64,000 nucleotides of DNA from Alphaproteobacteria bacterium (GCA_020632795.1 JACKEV010000016.1:248001-312000), one strand, 5' to 3'. Shown: positions 34,602 through 43,914, counted from the stretch's first letter. Numbers and translations are program-made. Notes: generated from the letters alone by a model not told the origin.

Positions 34602-36252
34602 CCGGCCCCAGCAGGTCCGTCCGAGGAGCCAGGGCCGTGGGCCCCAGGTCCCAGGCCTCGAAGCCCGGCGCGCCCTGGGGCGGGCCCAGCTTCCCGATGA
34701 GCAGCTCCCGGCGGATCCGGGCGTGGACCCCGGGGATCGGCTGGAACACGACCCAGCGGAAGCCGAGCGCGCGCAGGGCCTCGGCGGGGTCGGGAGACTC
34801 CAGGGCCTGGATGACGAGGCGCCGCAGGGCGCTGACCTCGAGCTGGAGGGTGTCCCGGGGCAGGCCGTTGCTCGGGCGGCCGTGTACGGCGGCGGTGACC
34901 ATGCTCTGGGGGGAGGTGGCCTTGGACTGCGTGTCCAGGGGCAGGTGGAGGACCGCGCCGTCGGTCTGCCTTAGCGGGGGGCGGGCCCCGGCCAGGACCC
35001 GGGCCGCAGGCAGGGCACGGAGCTCCAGGGGCCAGGGGCCGCTGGCCCGGACGGCGTCGCCGAGCTGGAGCAGGGCGAGGCCCCAGGCCACCCAGGCCCC
35101 GCGCTTGAGGGGGGCGGTCGAGGCTGCCAGCATCACCGCCAGCCCCAGCCCCGCGATGACGGTGAGGCGGAACCACATGCCGCCGCGCACGTAGGGGTAG
35201 CCCAGGCGCACCAGGGCGTTGGCGGGCAGGGGGAAGCGGGTGAAGTGCTCGCCGACGGCCAGGTGCGGGCCCATCGCCAGCAGGATCCCGCCGAGGAGGA
35301 GGAGCAGCCCGGCCTGCCAGCCTCGAGCGCGGCGCCAGAGCAGGAGCCCCGCCACCGCCAGCAGCAGGGGCAAACCCAGGTAGGCGACGTGGATGACGTC
35401 GTAGGGGTCCCGGGGCCCCAGGGTGGGGGCCCAGAGCAGGTCGGCGGGGGTGGCCACCGGGTGGGGCCAGGGCAGGTTCGCGCCGGTCTCCCCGGCGGCG
35501 GCGGGGCGGAAGACCCGGGCGGGCACCGGGGCGAAGGGCTGGCTGAAGTAGAAGAACGCGGGCAACAGAGCCCCGGCGGTCAGGCCGAGGCCCGCGGCGG
35601 CGCGCAGGCGCGGGCCCCACCCCGCTCCCGTCATCAGCCGGACCCCGCAGAGCCCTGCGGCCAGCAGGGGCAGGGACAGGCCGTAGTAGGGCGACGTGAG
35701 GGAGGTCGCCACGACGATCCCGATGAGCACGAGGCCATGGCGGAGCGAGCCGCCGATGAGCCGGTCCAGGGCCCACAAGAACAGCGGCAGCCCCCAGGCG
35801 TTGAGCTTGGGGGTCTCGCCGATGGCCAGGGTGCTCAGCAGGAAGGGGGAGAGGCCCCACACCAGGCAGGCCGCCGCGCAGGTCGCCCGGTCGGCGTCGG
35901 TCCAGCGGCGCAGCAGGGGCCAGGCGGCCAGGGCGGTCAGGGGGATGGAGAGCAGGTGGACGAGCTGGTACGCCCCCAGCGGCGAGAGCATCGCGCGCAG
36001 CGGCCAGCTCAGCAGGGTCGGGCCCCAGTTGATGTAGCGGGCGTCCCGCACCCAGGGGTAGCCGGCGTCGGAGGTGGGGGTGTGGTGGTGGTCGCCGAAG
36101 GCCACCTGGAAGAGGTGGTCGGCCACCCAGGCGTGTCCGCCGAAGAAGGCGCTGGGGGCGTCGGCCTGGCCCAGGCGGAGCGGCAGCGGCCAGCTCAGGG
36201 CGCAGACCACGACCAGCGCCACGACAAACACCGCCGGCCAGCCGCGCCTCAC
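34594..36252 (-). CDS. Multi-span membrane protein, GT-C-like (paralogue B)
   Basis: 552 residues from GTG 36252 (GTGA overlap with the upstream paralogue). About ten hydrophobic segments in the first 420 residues, then a soluble C-terminal domain. Conserved pieces shared with paralogue A: HAWVADHLFQ, LLRRWTDADR, IGETPKLNAW, SPYYGL, RGGMWFRL, DGAVLHLPL. The architecture (large N-terminal loop after TM1, soluble tail) resembles GT-C glycosyltransferases or YfhO-like proteins, but no decisive catalytic motif was recognised. Last gene of the overlapping run. Confidence 0.65.
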   Translation of the reverse strand: MRRGWPAVFVVALVVVCALSWPLPLRLGQADAPSAFFGGHAWVADHLFQVAFGDHHHTPTSDAGYPWVRDARYINWGPTLLSWPLRAMLSPLGAYQLVHLLSIPLTALAAWPLLRRWTDADRATCAAACLVWGLSPFLLSTLAIGETPKLNAWGLPLFLWALDRLIGGSLRHGLVLIGIVVATSLTSPYYGLSLPLLAAGLCGVRLMTGAGWGPRLRAAAGLGLTAGALLPAFFYFSQPFAPVPARVFRPAAAGETGANLPWPHPVATPADLLWAPTLGPRDPYDVIHVAYLGLPLLLAVAGLLLWRRARGWQAGLLLLLGGILLAMGPHLAVGEHFTRFPLPANALVRLGYPYVRGGMWFRLTVIAGLGLAVMLAASTAPLKRGAWVAWGLALLQLGDAVRASGPWPLELRALPAARVLAGARPPLRQTDGAVLHLPLDTQSKATSPQSMVTAAVHGRPSNGLPRDTLQLEVSALRRLVIQALESPDPAEALRALGFRWVVFQPIPGVHARIRRELLIGKLGPPQGAPGFEAWDLGPTALAPRTDLLGPVR

Positions 36253-37925
36253 GGGGTCGCGCCGGGCAGGGTGTCCAGGGGCGCGAGCGTGGCAGGCCCG
36301 AGGTCCCAGCGCCAGAGGCCGGGGCCCCCGGCGGGCTCCCCCAGCTTCTCGGTGAGGGTCTCCCGGGAGATCCGGATGGGCAGCGGCGGCATGGGCTGGA
36401 GCACCACGTAGCGGAAGCCCCGCGCCCGCAGCGCGGCGGCGGGGTCGGGGGCGTCGACGGCCTCGGCCACCCAGCGCCGCATGGCCTGCGCCTCGGGGGT
36501 CTGCACGTCCCGGGTGAGGCCGGTGGTGTAGCGCCCGTGGACGACCGCCGCGAGCAGCATCTTCTGGGACTCCGCCCAGCCGGGGCCCTCCTGCAGGGGG
36601 AGGTGCAACACCGCCCCATCCATCGGGTTCATCGAGGTCCGCATCTCCGCGAGCGCGCGCAGGCCGGGCACGGCGCGGGAGGGCTTGGGCCAGGGGCCGG
36701 TGGCCCGGACCGCGTCGCCGACGTGGACGAGCGCCAGGGCCCAGGCGATCCAGGCGCCGCGAGGAAGCCGGCTGGCCGCGACCGCCAGCAGCACCGAGAG
36801 GCCCAGGCTGGCCAGGACCACCAGCCGGAACCACATGCCGCCGCGCAGGAAGGGGTAGCCGATCCAGCCCAGGACCGTGGCGGGCAGGGGCGCGGCGGTG
36901 AACTGCTCCCCCAGGGCCAGGTTGGGGCCCATGGCCAGCAACACGCCGCCGAGCAGCAGGGCGATCCCTGGACCGAGGCCCCGTCCGCCGCGCCTGAGGG
37001 CCAGCAGGGCGACCACCCCCAGCAGCAGGGGCAGGCCCAGGTAGGCCATGTGGACGATCTCGTAGGGGCTGCGGGCGGGCAGGGCGTTGCCGAGCAGCAG
37101 GTCCCTGGGGGTGGCGACGGGGTGGGGCAGGGGCAGGGCCATGCCGACCTGCCCGGCGGCGGCGGGGCGCATCAGGCCCTCCTCCACGGGGCGGGGGGGG
37201 CCGCTGAGGTAGAGGTACACCGGCAGGAGGGCGGCGGCGACGAGGGCCACGCCGCCGGCCGCGCGCAGGCGCTGGGGCCACCCCGCGCGCCAGCGGGCGG
37301 CCCCCACCAGCCCGCAGTGGGCGACGATGACCAGGGGCAGGGCCAGGCCGTAGTAGGGGGAGGTGAACCCGGTCACCAGGGTCAACGCGACCAGCCACGC
37401 CGCCCCCCGGGCCTCGCCGTCCAGCCAACGGGCGGTGGCCCACAGGAACAGCGGCAGCAGCCAGGCCTGCAGCTTGGGGGTCTCGCCGATGCTCAGGGTG
37501 CTGAGCAGGTAGGGGCACAGGCCGAAGGTGAGGCAGGCGGCGGCGCAGGTCCACCGGTCGGCGTCGGTCCAGCGGCGCAGCAGGGGCCACAGCGCCAGGG
37601 CCGACAGGGGCAGGGAGGCGAGGTGGATGACCTGGAAGGCCGCCAGAGGGCCGGCCACCGGCCGCAGAGCCCAGGACGCGAGGATGGGGGCCAGGCCGAT
37701 GAAGGGCCCGTGGCGCTGCACCGGGTAGCCGGCGGCGGCGGTGGGGTCGAGGGGGCGGTCGCCGAACGTGGCCTGGAAGACGTGGTCGGCCACCCAGGCG
37801 TGGGAGGCGCTGAAGGCGTCCTGGAGGTGCCAGGCCCCCAGGTGCAGGGGCAGCGGCCAGGTGAGGGCGGCGACGACGGCGGCGCCCAGGGCGAGGACGG
37901 TCAGCGCGGGGAGCGCGGGCCTCAC
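36249..37925 (-). CDS. Multi-span membrane protein, GT-C-like (paralogue A)
   Basis: 558 residues from GTG 37925 (GTGA overlap with the ATP-grasp gene). Organisation is the same as paralogue B: HAWVADHVFQATFGD after TM1, LLRRWTDADRWTCAAACL, LSIGETPKLQAWLLPLFLWA, TSPYYGLALPL, RGGMWFRLVVLASLG, DGAVLHLPLQEGPGW. Extensive shared blocks indicate a tandem duplication followed by divergence. Possible role: transfer of a sugar or lipid-linked group on the outer face of the inner membrane (inference). Confidence 0.65.
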   Translation of the reverse strand: MRPALPALTVLALGAAVVAALTWPLPLHLGAWHLQDAFSASHAWVADHVFQATFGDRPLDPTAAAGYPVQRHGPFIGLAPILASWALRPVAGPLAAFQVIHLASLPLSALALWPLLRRWTDADRWTCAAACLTFGLCPYLLSTLSIGETPKLQAWLLPLFLWATARWLDGEARGAAWLVALTLVTGFTSPYYGLALPLVIVAHCGLVGAARWRAGWPQRLRAAGGVALVAAALLPVYLYLSGPPRPVEEGLMRPAAAGQVGMALPLPHPVATPRDLLLGNALPARSPYEIVHMAYLGLPLLLGVVALLALRRGGRGLGPGIALLLGGVLLAMGPNLALGEQFTAAPLPATVLGWIGYPFLRGGMWFRLVVLASLGLSVLLAVAASRLPRGAWIAWALALVHVGDAVRATGPWPKPSRAVPGLRALAEMRTSMNPMDGAVLHLPLQEGPGWAESQKMLLAAVVHGRYTTGLTRDVQTPEAQAMRRWVAEAVDAPDPAAALRARGFRYVVLQPMPPLPIRISRETLTEKLGEPAGGPGLWRWDLGPATLAPLDTLPGATP

Positions 37926-38893
37926 GCCCAGGGCCAGGCGGCGAGGGCCCGCAGGGGGCGGGCGCAGGCCTCGACGTGGGCGGCGGCGAAGCGCGCGGCG
38001 TCCTGGCCGGCGAGGGCCTTGAGGCGCCCGCCGGGGCGGCTGTTGACCTCGATGAGGTGGGGCCTCAGCTCGGGGTCGATGACCACGTCGACGCCCAGCT
38101 CGACCAGGGGCTCGGCCTCGGGCAGGGCGGCGAGGGCCGCGCCCACCCGGACACACAGGGCGTCGGTGGCGTCGAGGGTGGCTCGCGGCAGCAGGTCCTC
38201 GGCGGGCAGGGCCTCGGCGCCGCGCTCCACGTTGGCCACCGGGTCGGCGAAGGAGCGGCGGGCGACGTGGGAGGCGGTGACCCAGCCGCCGCTGGGGGTG
38301 CGCTGGGTCAGCACCCGCAGGGCGAGCCCGGCGACGCCGGGGGGCGGGGGGACGGCCCTCTGCAGGATGAGCGGCTCGAGCTGCCCGCGGGTGGCGCCGG
38401 GGCCCTCGGCGGGCAGGGGGTCGCCCGGGGTGACCCGGGAGACGCCTCGGCCCAGGGCGCCATATCTGGGCTTGAGGTAGCCCGCGCCCCACTCGGCCAG
38501 GCGCTCCGCGAAGCGGCGGGGGTCGCCCTCCACCGGCGGCTGGGGGATCCCGGCGGCCTCCAGGCTGCGCTGGCAGGCCAGCTTGTCCCGGCAGAGGTCC
38601 TGGAGGGTCGGGGGGTTGGCGAGGGGCAGGTGCGCGATGCCCTCCCGGGCGCGGGCGTACTCGTCGGGCCAGGTCCAGGAGGGGAAGCGGTCGTGCACGG
38701 CGACGACGTGGTCCAGCTCGGCGCGCGCCCAGCCGCCGGGGGCCGCGCGGAAGGGCGCCTGGGCGGTGCCGATGAGCACGCCGATGCCCTCGCTTGCGAG
38801 CTGGAGGGCGGCGCGGCCGATGGGCGTGTCCTCGGGGGGGGCGGGGGCCCGGGGGCGCGGCCGCAGCAGCACCAGCACGTCCGGCGCGGTCAT
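37922..38893 (-). CDS. ATP-grasp enzyme
   Basis: 323 residues from ATG 38893 (ATGA overlap with the permease gene upstream). RDKLACQRSLEAAGIPQPP, GYLKPRYGALGRGVSRVTPG (ATP-binding loop), LGVDVVIDPELRPHLIEVNSRPGGRLKALAG (metal-binding Glu/Asn) define an ATP-grasp protein of the YheC/D, glutathione-synthase or RimK type. It probably forms an amide bond between a carboxylate and an amine. Placed between a peptide-type ABC importer and two GT-C-like membrane proteins, all joined by 4-base overlaps, it may modify an imported or exported peptide-like compound (inference). Confidence 0.82.
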   Translation of the reverse strand: MTAPDVLVLLRPRPRAPAPPEDTPIGRAALQLASEGIGVLIGTAQAPFRAAPGGWARAELDHVVAVHDRFPSWTWPDEYARAREGIAHLPLANPPTLQDLCRDKLACQRSLEAAGIPQPPVEGDPRRFAERLAEWGAGYLKPRYGALGRGVSRVTPGDPLPAEGPGATRGQLEPLILQRAVPPPPGVAGLALRVLTQRTPSGGWVTASHVARRSFADPVANVERGAEALPAEDLLPRATLDATDALCVRVGAALAALPEAEPLVELGVDVVIDPELRPHLIEVNSRPGGRLKALAGQDAARFAAAHVEACARPLRALAAWPWA

Positions 38894-39978
38894 TCCCGCA
38901 GCTTGGGGTCCATCACGTCCCGCAGGCCCTGCCCCAGCAGGTTGAAGGACGTCAGGGTGAGGAAGATGGCGATGCCCGGGAACACGGTGAGGTGCCACAG
39001 GCCCTGGGAGACGTAGGCCCGGCCCTGGTAGACGATCTCGCCCCAGGACGGCACGCTGGGGTCGCCGAAGCCCAGGAAGCTCAGGGAGGTCTCGGCCAGC
39101 ACCGCCCGCGCCACGCCGAAGGCGATGGCCACGAAGACCGGCGAGATGGAGTTGGGCAGGACGTGCCGGAACATCACCCGCCAGGCGGGCAGGCCCAGGG
39201 CGCGGGCGGAGAGCACGTACTCCTCCTCCCGGGACTTGAGCACCTCGCCGCGCACCAGGCGGAAGATGCCCGTCCAGCCCACGAAGCCGAGCACCATCAT
39301 GATGTTGACGATGCTGGGCTCCAGGAAAGCGATCACCGCGATGATCAGGAAGAAGGTGGGGAAGCACATCACCACCTCCGTCATGCGGCTCAGGACCAGG
39401 TCCACCACGCCCCGGAAGTAGCCGGCGGTGAGGCCCAGGGTGATGCCGACGGCGCAGGAGATGCTCATGGCCACCAGGCCCACCAGCATGGCCACGACCG
39501 TGCCGTGCAGCATGCGGCTGAGCACGTCGCGGCCCTGGTCGTCGGTGCCCAGGACGTGCTCGGCGCTCTCTCCCGGCTTGAGCTTGAGGCTGGAGGGGTC
39601 GAACTTCTTGGGGTTCCACTCGATGGGCGGCCAGAGGGCGAGGCCCATGTCGGGGCTCTCCGCGACGTCCTTCCAGCTCTGGCCGTCCAGCTCGGCGTAG
39701 AAGGAGGAGAAGGGGAAGTAGCCCTCGGTGATCTCCAGGCTCTTCAGCTCGTTGCGCATGGAGTTCCAGGGGACCCAGGCGTCGACGTAGGTGGTGAAGG
39801 CCGGGAAGTGCCAGTTGTCCTTGTAGTTCGCCACGATGGGGCGGTCGTTGGCCAGCAGGGGGGCCAGGAGCGAGACCACCACCAGCGCCAGCACGATGAC
39901 CAGCCCGCCCATGCCGGAGGGGTGGCGCTTGAGGTCGCGCCAGATCCTTGCCCAGTAGCCCTCGGAGCGCTTCGCCAT
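38890..39978 (-). CDS. Peptide-type ABC transporter permease (OppC/YejE-like)
   Basis: 362 residues. TM1 about 22-44, a long periplasmic loop to about 148, then five TMs with the EAA loop SREEEYVLSARALGLPAWRVMFRHVLPN and the hallmark LGTDDQGRDVLSR and LGQGLRDVMDPKLRE ends. It is about 60 residues longer than typical DppC because of the loop (NDRPIVANYKDNWHFPAF ... LALWPPIEW), a feature shared with YejE of the microcin C importer. It would pair with the WD40-bearing permease 3 bp upstream. No ATPase subunit is present in the window. Confidence 0.9.
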   Translation of the reverse strand: MAKRSEGYWARIWRDLKRHPSGMGGLVIVLALVVVSLLAPLLANDRPIVANYKDNWHFPAFTTYVDAWVPWNSMRNELKSLEITEGYFPFSSFYAELDGQSWKDVAESPDMGLALWPPIEWNPKKFDPSSLKLKPGESAEHVLGTDDQGRDVLSRMLHGTVVAMLVGLVAMSISCAVGITLGLTAGYFRGVVDLVLSRMTEVVMCFPTFFLIIAVIAFLEPSIVNIMMVLGFVGWTGIFRLVRGEVLKSREEEYVLSARALGLPAWRVMFRHVLPNSISPVFVAIAFGVARAVLAETSLSFLGFGDPSVPSWGEIVYQGRAYVSQGLWHLTVFPGIAIFLTLTSFNLLGQGLRDVMDPKLRE

Positions 39979-39981
39979 GGG

Positions 39982-41892
39982 CTACTCCGCCCGGACCCGG
40001 GGGTCGACCACGCTGTAGAGCAGGTCCGACACCAGGATCCCCAGGAGGGTGAGGAAGGCCGAGAAGGTCGTGATCGCCATGATCACGGGGTAGTCGCGGG
40101 TCAGGATCGCGTCGAAGCCCAGCTTGCCCATGCCGTCGATGGAGAAGATGTACTCCACGATGACCGAGCCGCCGATGAGGGCGGGCAGAAGGTTCGCCAC
40201 CAGGGTGACGATGGTGATGAGGCTGTTGCGGAAGGCGTGCTTGAGCACCACGACCGTCTCGGAGAGGCCCTTGGCCCGCGCGGTGCGCACGTAGTCCGCG
40301 CCGATGGTCTCCAGCAGGGAGACCCGGGTGTAGCGGGAGAGGCTGGCGAAGCCCGCGTACACCATGACCGTGATCGGCAGCACCATGTGCAGCGCGCCGT
40401 CCCACAGCCACTGGAGGTAGCTCAGGTCGTCGGCGTTGTCCGAGATGAGCCCCACGCTGGGCAGGATGTCCCACTGCAGCTTGGAGGAGAAGAACATGAT
40501 CAGCAGGGTGGCCAGCCAGAAGTTCGGCACCGAGTAGAGGATGAACAGCACAACCGAGCTGACGTGGTCGAAGGTGCTGCCGCGCTTGACCGCCGCCAGG
40601 ACGCCCAGCGGGATCGACACCACGTAGATGATGGTGATGGCGATGACGTTCAGGCCGAGGGTGATCGGCAGCGCCTCTGCGATCTTGTCGATGACCGGGC
40701 GATCATCGACGAACGATCGGTCGAAGTCGAAGGTGACGATGCGCACCAGCCACTTGAGGTAGCGCTTCCAGACCGGCACCCGCTTCCAGGTGTCGCCCAC
40801 GCTCAGCAGGCGGCCGTCGACGACCGCCAGGGCGTAGATGCGGCCCGGGGTCTCAGCGCTCATGGCCTTCTCTTCGCCGGTGGTGGCGTCCCAGCGGCGC
40901 ACCGTCTCGTCGCGGCTGCCGGAGAAGAGGCGCGCCCCGTCGGCGCTCCAGGCGACGGTGGTGGCGGACTTGTAGTGGCCCTCCAGCACCAGGGGCTCGG
41001 CGTCCCAGGCGGCGAGGTCGATGATCCGCAGCTTGCGGTCGTCGCTGGCGCTGGCCAGGCGGCGGCCGTCGGGGGAGAGCGCGAGGTCGGTGATGACGCC
41101 GCCGTGCACGTCGGAGGTGCGCTGGACGGTGAGGTCGGCGGTGGACCACTCCATCAGCGCCCGGTCGTAGCCCCCCGACCAGAACCGCGACCCGTCCGCG
41201 GACACCGCCAGGGCGTAGACGCCTCCGTTGTGCTCGCTCAGGGTCTGCTGGATGCGCAGGGTCGCCGGGTCCATCGCGCGGATGCGGCCGTCGTGGGCGG
41301 CGACCAGCAGGGTGCCCCCGGCGAAGGCCAGGTCCCCGATGGGCTTGCCCAGGGGCGCCAGCTCAGCGGTGGGGGCGCCGTCGGGCAGGGCCCAGGTGCG
41401 CACGCCGCCCAGGCCGTCGCCGGAGGCCAGCAGGGCGCCGTCCGGGGAGACCGCCAGAGCGCCGACCCCCGAGGTGTGCCCGCTCAGGGTGGCGCTGACC
41501 GCGCCGGTGGCGGGGTCGACCAGCAGCACCTCGCCCTCGGTGGTCCCCACCGCGACCCGGCCGTCGCCCAGGCGCAGCAGGGCGTGCCCCCAGCCGGAGA
41601 AGTCACCGACCCGCTCGGACAGCTCCATGACGTCGCCGGTGAGGGGCCAGGCGTTGACGCTGCGGTCCTCGGCCACCATGCCGAGGAGCTTCTTCTTGGC
41701 CTTGATGGCGTCCGCGAGGCGGTCCTGGTTCTGGCCGCCCCCGCCCTCGGCTGAGGGGCCGCCGCCGTCCTGACCGAAGCCCGTGGCCACCGGGTCGCCC
41801 GGGGCGAGGTTGATGATCAGGAAGGTGATCAGCGTGATCCCGAGCAGCGTCGGGATCATCGCGAGCAGGCGCTTGAAGACGTAGACCAGCAT
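39982..41892 (-). CDS. OppB/DppB-type permease with inserted WD40 propeller
   Basis: 636 residues; typical DppB is about 335. TM1 (about 8-30) is followed by the normal linker ADAIKAKKKLLG (to about 71). Then about 300 residues contain seven WD40-type blades, with repeated elements such as GHTSGVGALAVSPDGALLA, HNGGVYALAVSADGS, HGGVITDLALSPDGRRLASAS and GHYKSATTVAWSADGARLFSG. The normal permease resumes at VPVWKRYLKWLVRIVTFDFD (about 372 on), with TM2-6 and an EAA loop (YTRVSLLETIGADYVRTARA). In this family the TM1-TM2 loop faces the periplasm, where it meets the binding protein. The frame is continuous, so this is a true fusion. Confidence 0.93.
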   Translation of the reverse strand: MLVYVFKRLLAMIPTLLGITLITFLIINLAPGDPVATGFGQDGGGPSAEGGGGQNQDRLADAIKAKKKLLGMVAEDRSVNAWPLTGDVMELSERVGDFSGWGHALLRLGDGRVAVGTTEGEVLLVDPATGAVSATLSGHTSGVGALAVSPDGALLASGDGLGGVRTWALPDGAPTAELAPLGKPIGDLAFAGGTLLVAAHDGRIRAMDPATLRIQQTLSEHNGGVYALAVSADGSRFWSGGYDRALMEWSTADLTVQRTSDVHGGVITDLALSPDGRRLASASDDRKLRIIDLAAWDAEPLVLEGHYKSATTVAWSADGARLFSGSRDETVRRWDATTGEEKAMSAETPGRIYALAVVDGRLLSVGDTWKRVPVWKRYLKWLVRIVTFDFDRSFVDDRPVIDKIAEALPITLGLNVIAITIIYVVSIPLGVLAAVKRGSTFDHVSSVVLFILYSVPNFWLATLLIMFFSSKLQWDILPSVGLISDNADDLSYLQWLWDGALHMVLPITVMVYAGFASLSRYTRVSLLETIGADYVRTARAKGLSETVVVLKHAFRNSLITIVTLVANLLPALIGGSVIVEYIFSIDGMGKLGFDAILTRDYPVIMAITTFSAFLTLLGILVSDLLYSVVDPRVRAE

Positions 41893-41913
41893 CGGGTCCG
41901 GGGGCCCCCTGGG

Positions 41914-43845
41914 CTACTGGTGCAGGGTGTTCTCGGGCTTGACCCACAGCTCGTGGATCTGCATGCCGGTGGGGAAGACGTGGGCATCCTCGAAGCGGCT
42001 GTGCATCAGCACGCCCACGATGCCGTGCACCAGCAGGGTCTGGGGCTGCTCGTCCTGGAAGATCTCGCAGAGCTCCCGGAACATGGCGTCGCGCTTCTCG
42101 GTGTCGAACTCCAACCGCATCGCCTCCATCAGCTCGTCGGCGCGGTCGTTGTGCCAGCCGGGGCTGTTGCCGCCGCGGGGGACATCCTGGGAGCTGTGGA
42201 GCTCGTCGTAGGGGTCGACCCAGGGGTCCGAGAAGCTGTTGTAGAGGCAGGCGGCGTCGAAGCGGCGCTCGTAGAAGTCCTCGATGAAGGTGGACCACTC
42301 CAGGGTGCGCGTGGACATGCGGATGCCGACCTGGTTGGCGGCGTCCTCGAGCTGGGCGGAGACCTGGGTGTAGAACCGGCGCTGGGAGCCGAGCTTCATC
42401 TCGAACTCGAAGCGCTCGCCGTCCTTGTCCAGCACGCCGTCGCCGTCGGTGTCGGCCCAGCCGGCCTCGGCGAGCAGGGCCTTCGCGGCCTCAGGGTCGT
42501 AGGGGATGTGCGCCAGGTCGTTGTTGTAGCCGGGGTAGATGCGCTTGGTGGGGCAGACCGCCACCGTGCCGCGCCCGCGCTCGATCTCCTGGAGGATCCA
42601 GTCGCGGTTGACGAGGTGCGTCATCGCTTGACGGACCTTGGGGTCGTCGAAGGGGGGCTGGCGGTTGTTCCAGAAGATGGTGGAGAAGGCCAGGCCGGTG
42701 TGGTCGTATTCGAAGTACTTCGAGATGCTGGTGATCGTGGTGTCCTTCGAGTACTCGTCGTCCCAGGCGTCGAAGTCGACCACCGTGATGTCGAACTTCT
42801 CCTTGCGGAACGCCTCGAACGCGGCGATCGGGTCGGAGATGAAGATCCAGCGCAGGCCCTTGAAGTTGTACCACTCGGGGTAGACCTGGGTGCCGAAGTA
42901 GAAGGGGTTCTGCTTGAGCTCGATGGGCTTGTTCTGGTCGTAGTCGGCGTCGGCGAAGTAGTACGGCCCCGCCCCCGGGCTGGGGATGCGCATCTTGTTG
43001 AAGACCTCCCCGAAGCCGGGGGTGCCGGGCACGACGCTGGGGTTGTCGATGTCCAGCCGCTCGGCCCACTTGGGGATCTGCTCCTCGTACCAGCCCTTGT
43101 TGAGGATGCGCAGCAGGTAGCCGATGGTGTAGAGGCCCTTCCAGTAGGGCCTGCTGTAGCGGACGACGACCGTGTAGTCGTCGGGTGTCTCCAGCTCGAC
43201 GACGTCCTCGAAGCTGGTGCGCAGGTGGTCGGCGTTGACCGCCGGGTCGCGCATGACCTCGAAGGAGAAGGCCACGTCCGCCGAGGTGAACGGCCGCCCG
43301 TCGGCGAACTGCACGCCCTTGCGCAGGTGGTAGGTGTACGTCAGGTGGTCGTCGGAGACCTCCCAGGACGCGGCCAGGTGGGGCTCGACCTCGGGGGGGC
43401 GGTCGTTGTCCAGCTCCATCAGGCGGCCGTAGACGTACTTGGTGATGGTGGCGGTGTCGCCCTCGTTGGAGGTGTAGTAGTTGAGGCTGCCGGGGGCCGA
43501 GGTGCGCCGGTTGACGTAGGTGTCGTTCTGGGGGCGCGGCTTCTGCGAGACGGTGAGCGGGGCGTCGTTCGCCGCGCCCTCAACGAAGAGGATCTCGGCC
43601 TGGGTGTCCCCCCATCCCCGCGCGGTGAGCCCGGTGGAGGTGCCGGGGGCGCCCCGGGAGGCGCTGGGCGCGACGGCGACGGTGGTCACCGAGCCGCCGG
43701 AGGACTCCAGGTGCTCGACGGCCTTGGTGTTGCGGATGACCTGGCGCTCGAGCCGGTCCATCCCGCAGGTGTTCATGGTGGTGGTGGTCGCCACCACCCC
43801 GAGCATCAGGATCGTCGCGATCTGAAGCTTGCTGTTCAGCTCCAC
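41914..43845 (-). CDS. Peptide-type ABC transporter solute-binding protein (SBP_bac_5 family)
   Basis: 643 residues. The N-terminus (LQIATILMLGVVATTTT) is a hydrophobic anchor without a clear lipobox (MNTCGMD), followed by a short helical, polar segment (DRLERQVIRNTKAVEHLESSGG) that may be a coiled coil. The SBP_bac_5 core has YGRLMELDNDRPPEVEPHLA, YTYHLRKGVQFADGRPFTS and ADVAFSFEVMRD, then AMTHLVNRDWILQEI and AKALLAEAGWADTDGDGVLD. It binds peptides or similar solutes in the periplasm and docks on the permeases encoded 21 bp downstream. Membrane anchoring without a lipid is unusual for a Gram-negative periplasmic SBP. Confidence 0.88.
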   Translation of the reverse strand: MELNSKLQIATILMLGVVATTTTMNTCGMDRLERQVIRNTKAVEHLESSGGSVTTVAVAPSASRGAPGTSTGLTARGWGDTQAEILFVEGAANDAPLTVSQKPRPQNDTYVNRRTSAPGSLNYYTSNEGDTATITKYVYGRLMELDNDRPPEVEPHLAASWEVSDDHLTYTYHLRKGVQFADGRPFTSADVAFSFEVMRDPAVNADHLRTSFEDVVELETPDDYTVVVRYSRPYWKGLYTIGYLLRILNKGWYEEQIPKWAERLDIDNPSVVPGTPGFGEVFNKMRIPSPGAGPYYFADADYDQNKPIELKQNPFYFGTQVYPEWYNFKGLRWIFISDPIAAFEAFRKEKFDITVVDFDAWDDEYSKDTTITSISKYFEYDHTGLAFSTIFWNNRQPPFDDPKVRQAMTHLVNRDWILQEIERGRGTVAVCPTKRIYPGYNNDLAHIPYDPEAAKALLAEAGWADTDGDGVLDKDGERFEFEMKLGSQRRFYTQVSAQLEDAANQVGIRMSTRTLEWSTFIEDFYERRFDAACLYNSFSDPWVDPYDELHSSQDVPRGGNSPGWHNDRADELMEAMRLEFDTEKRDAMFRELCEIFQDEQPQTLLVHGIVGVLMHSRFEDAHVFPTGMQIHELWVKPENTLHQ

Positions 43846-43914
43846 GGGCAGGGCCTCCGAGGGAGAGAGGGGTATCCTCTCACACTTCGGGGTGTCGTTC
43901 GACGCCCCGAGGGT

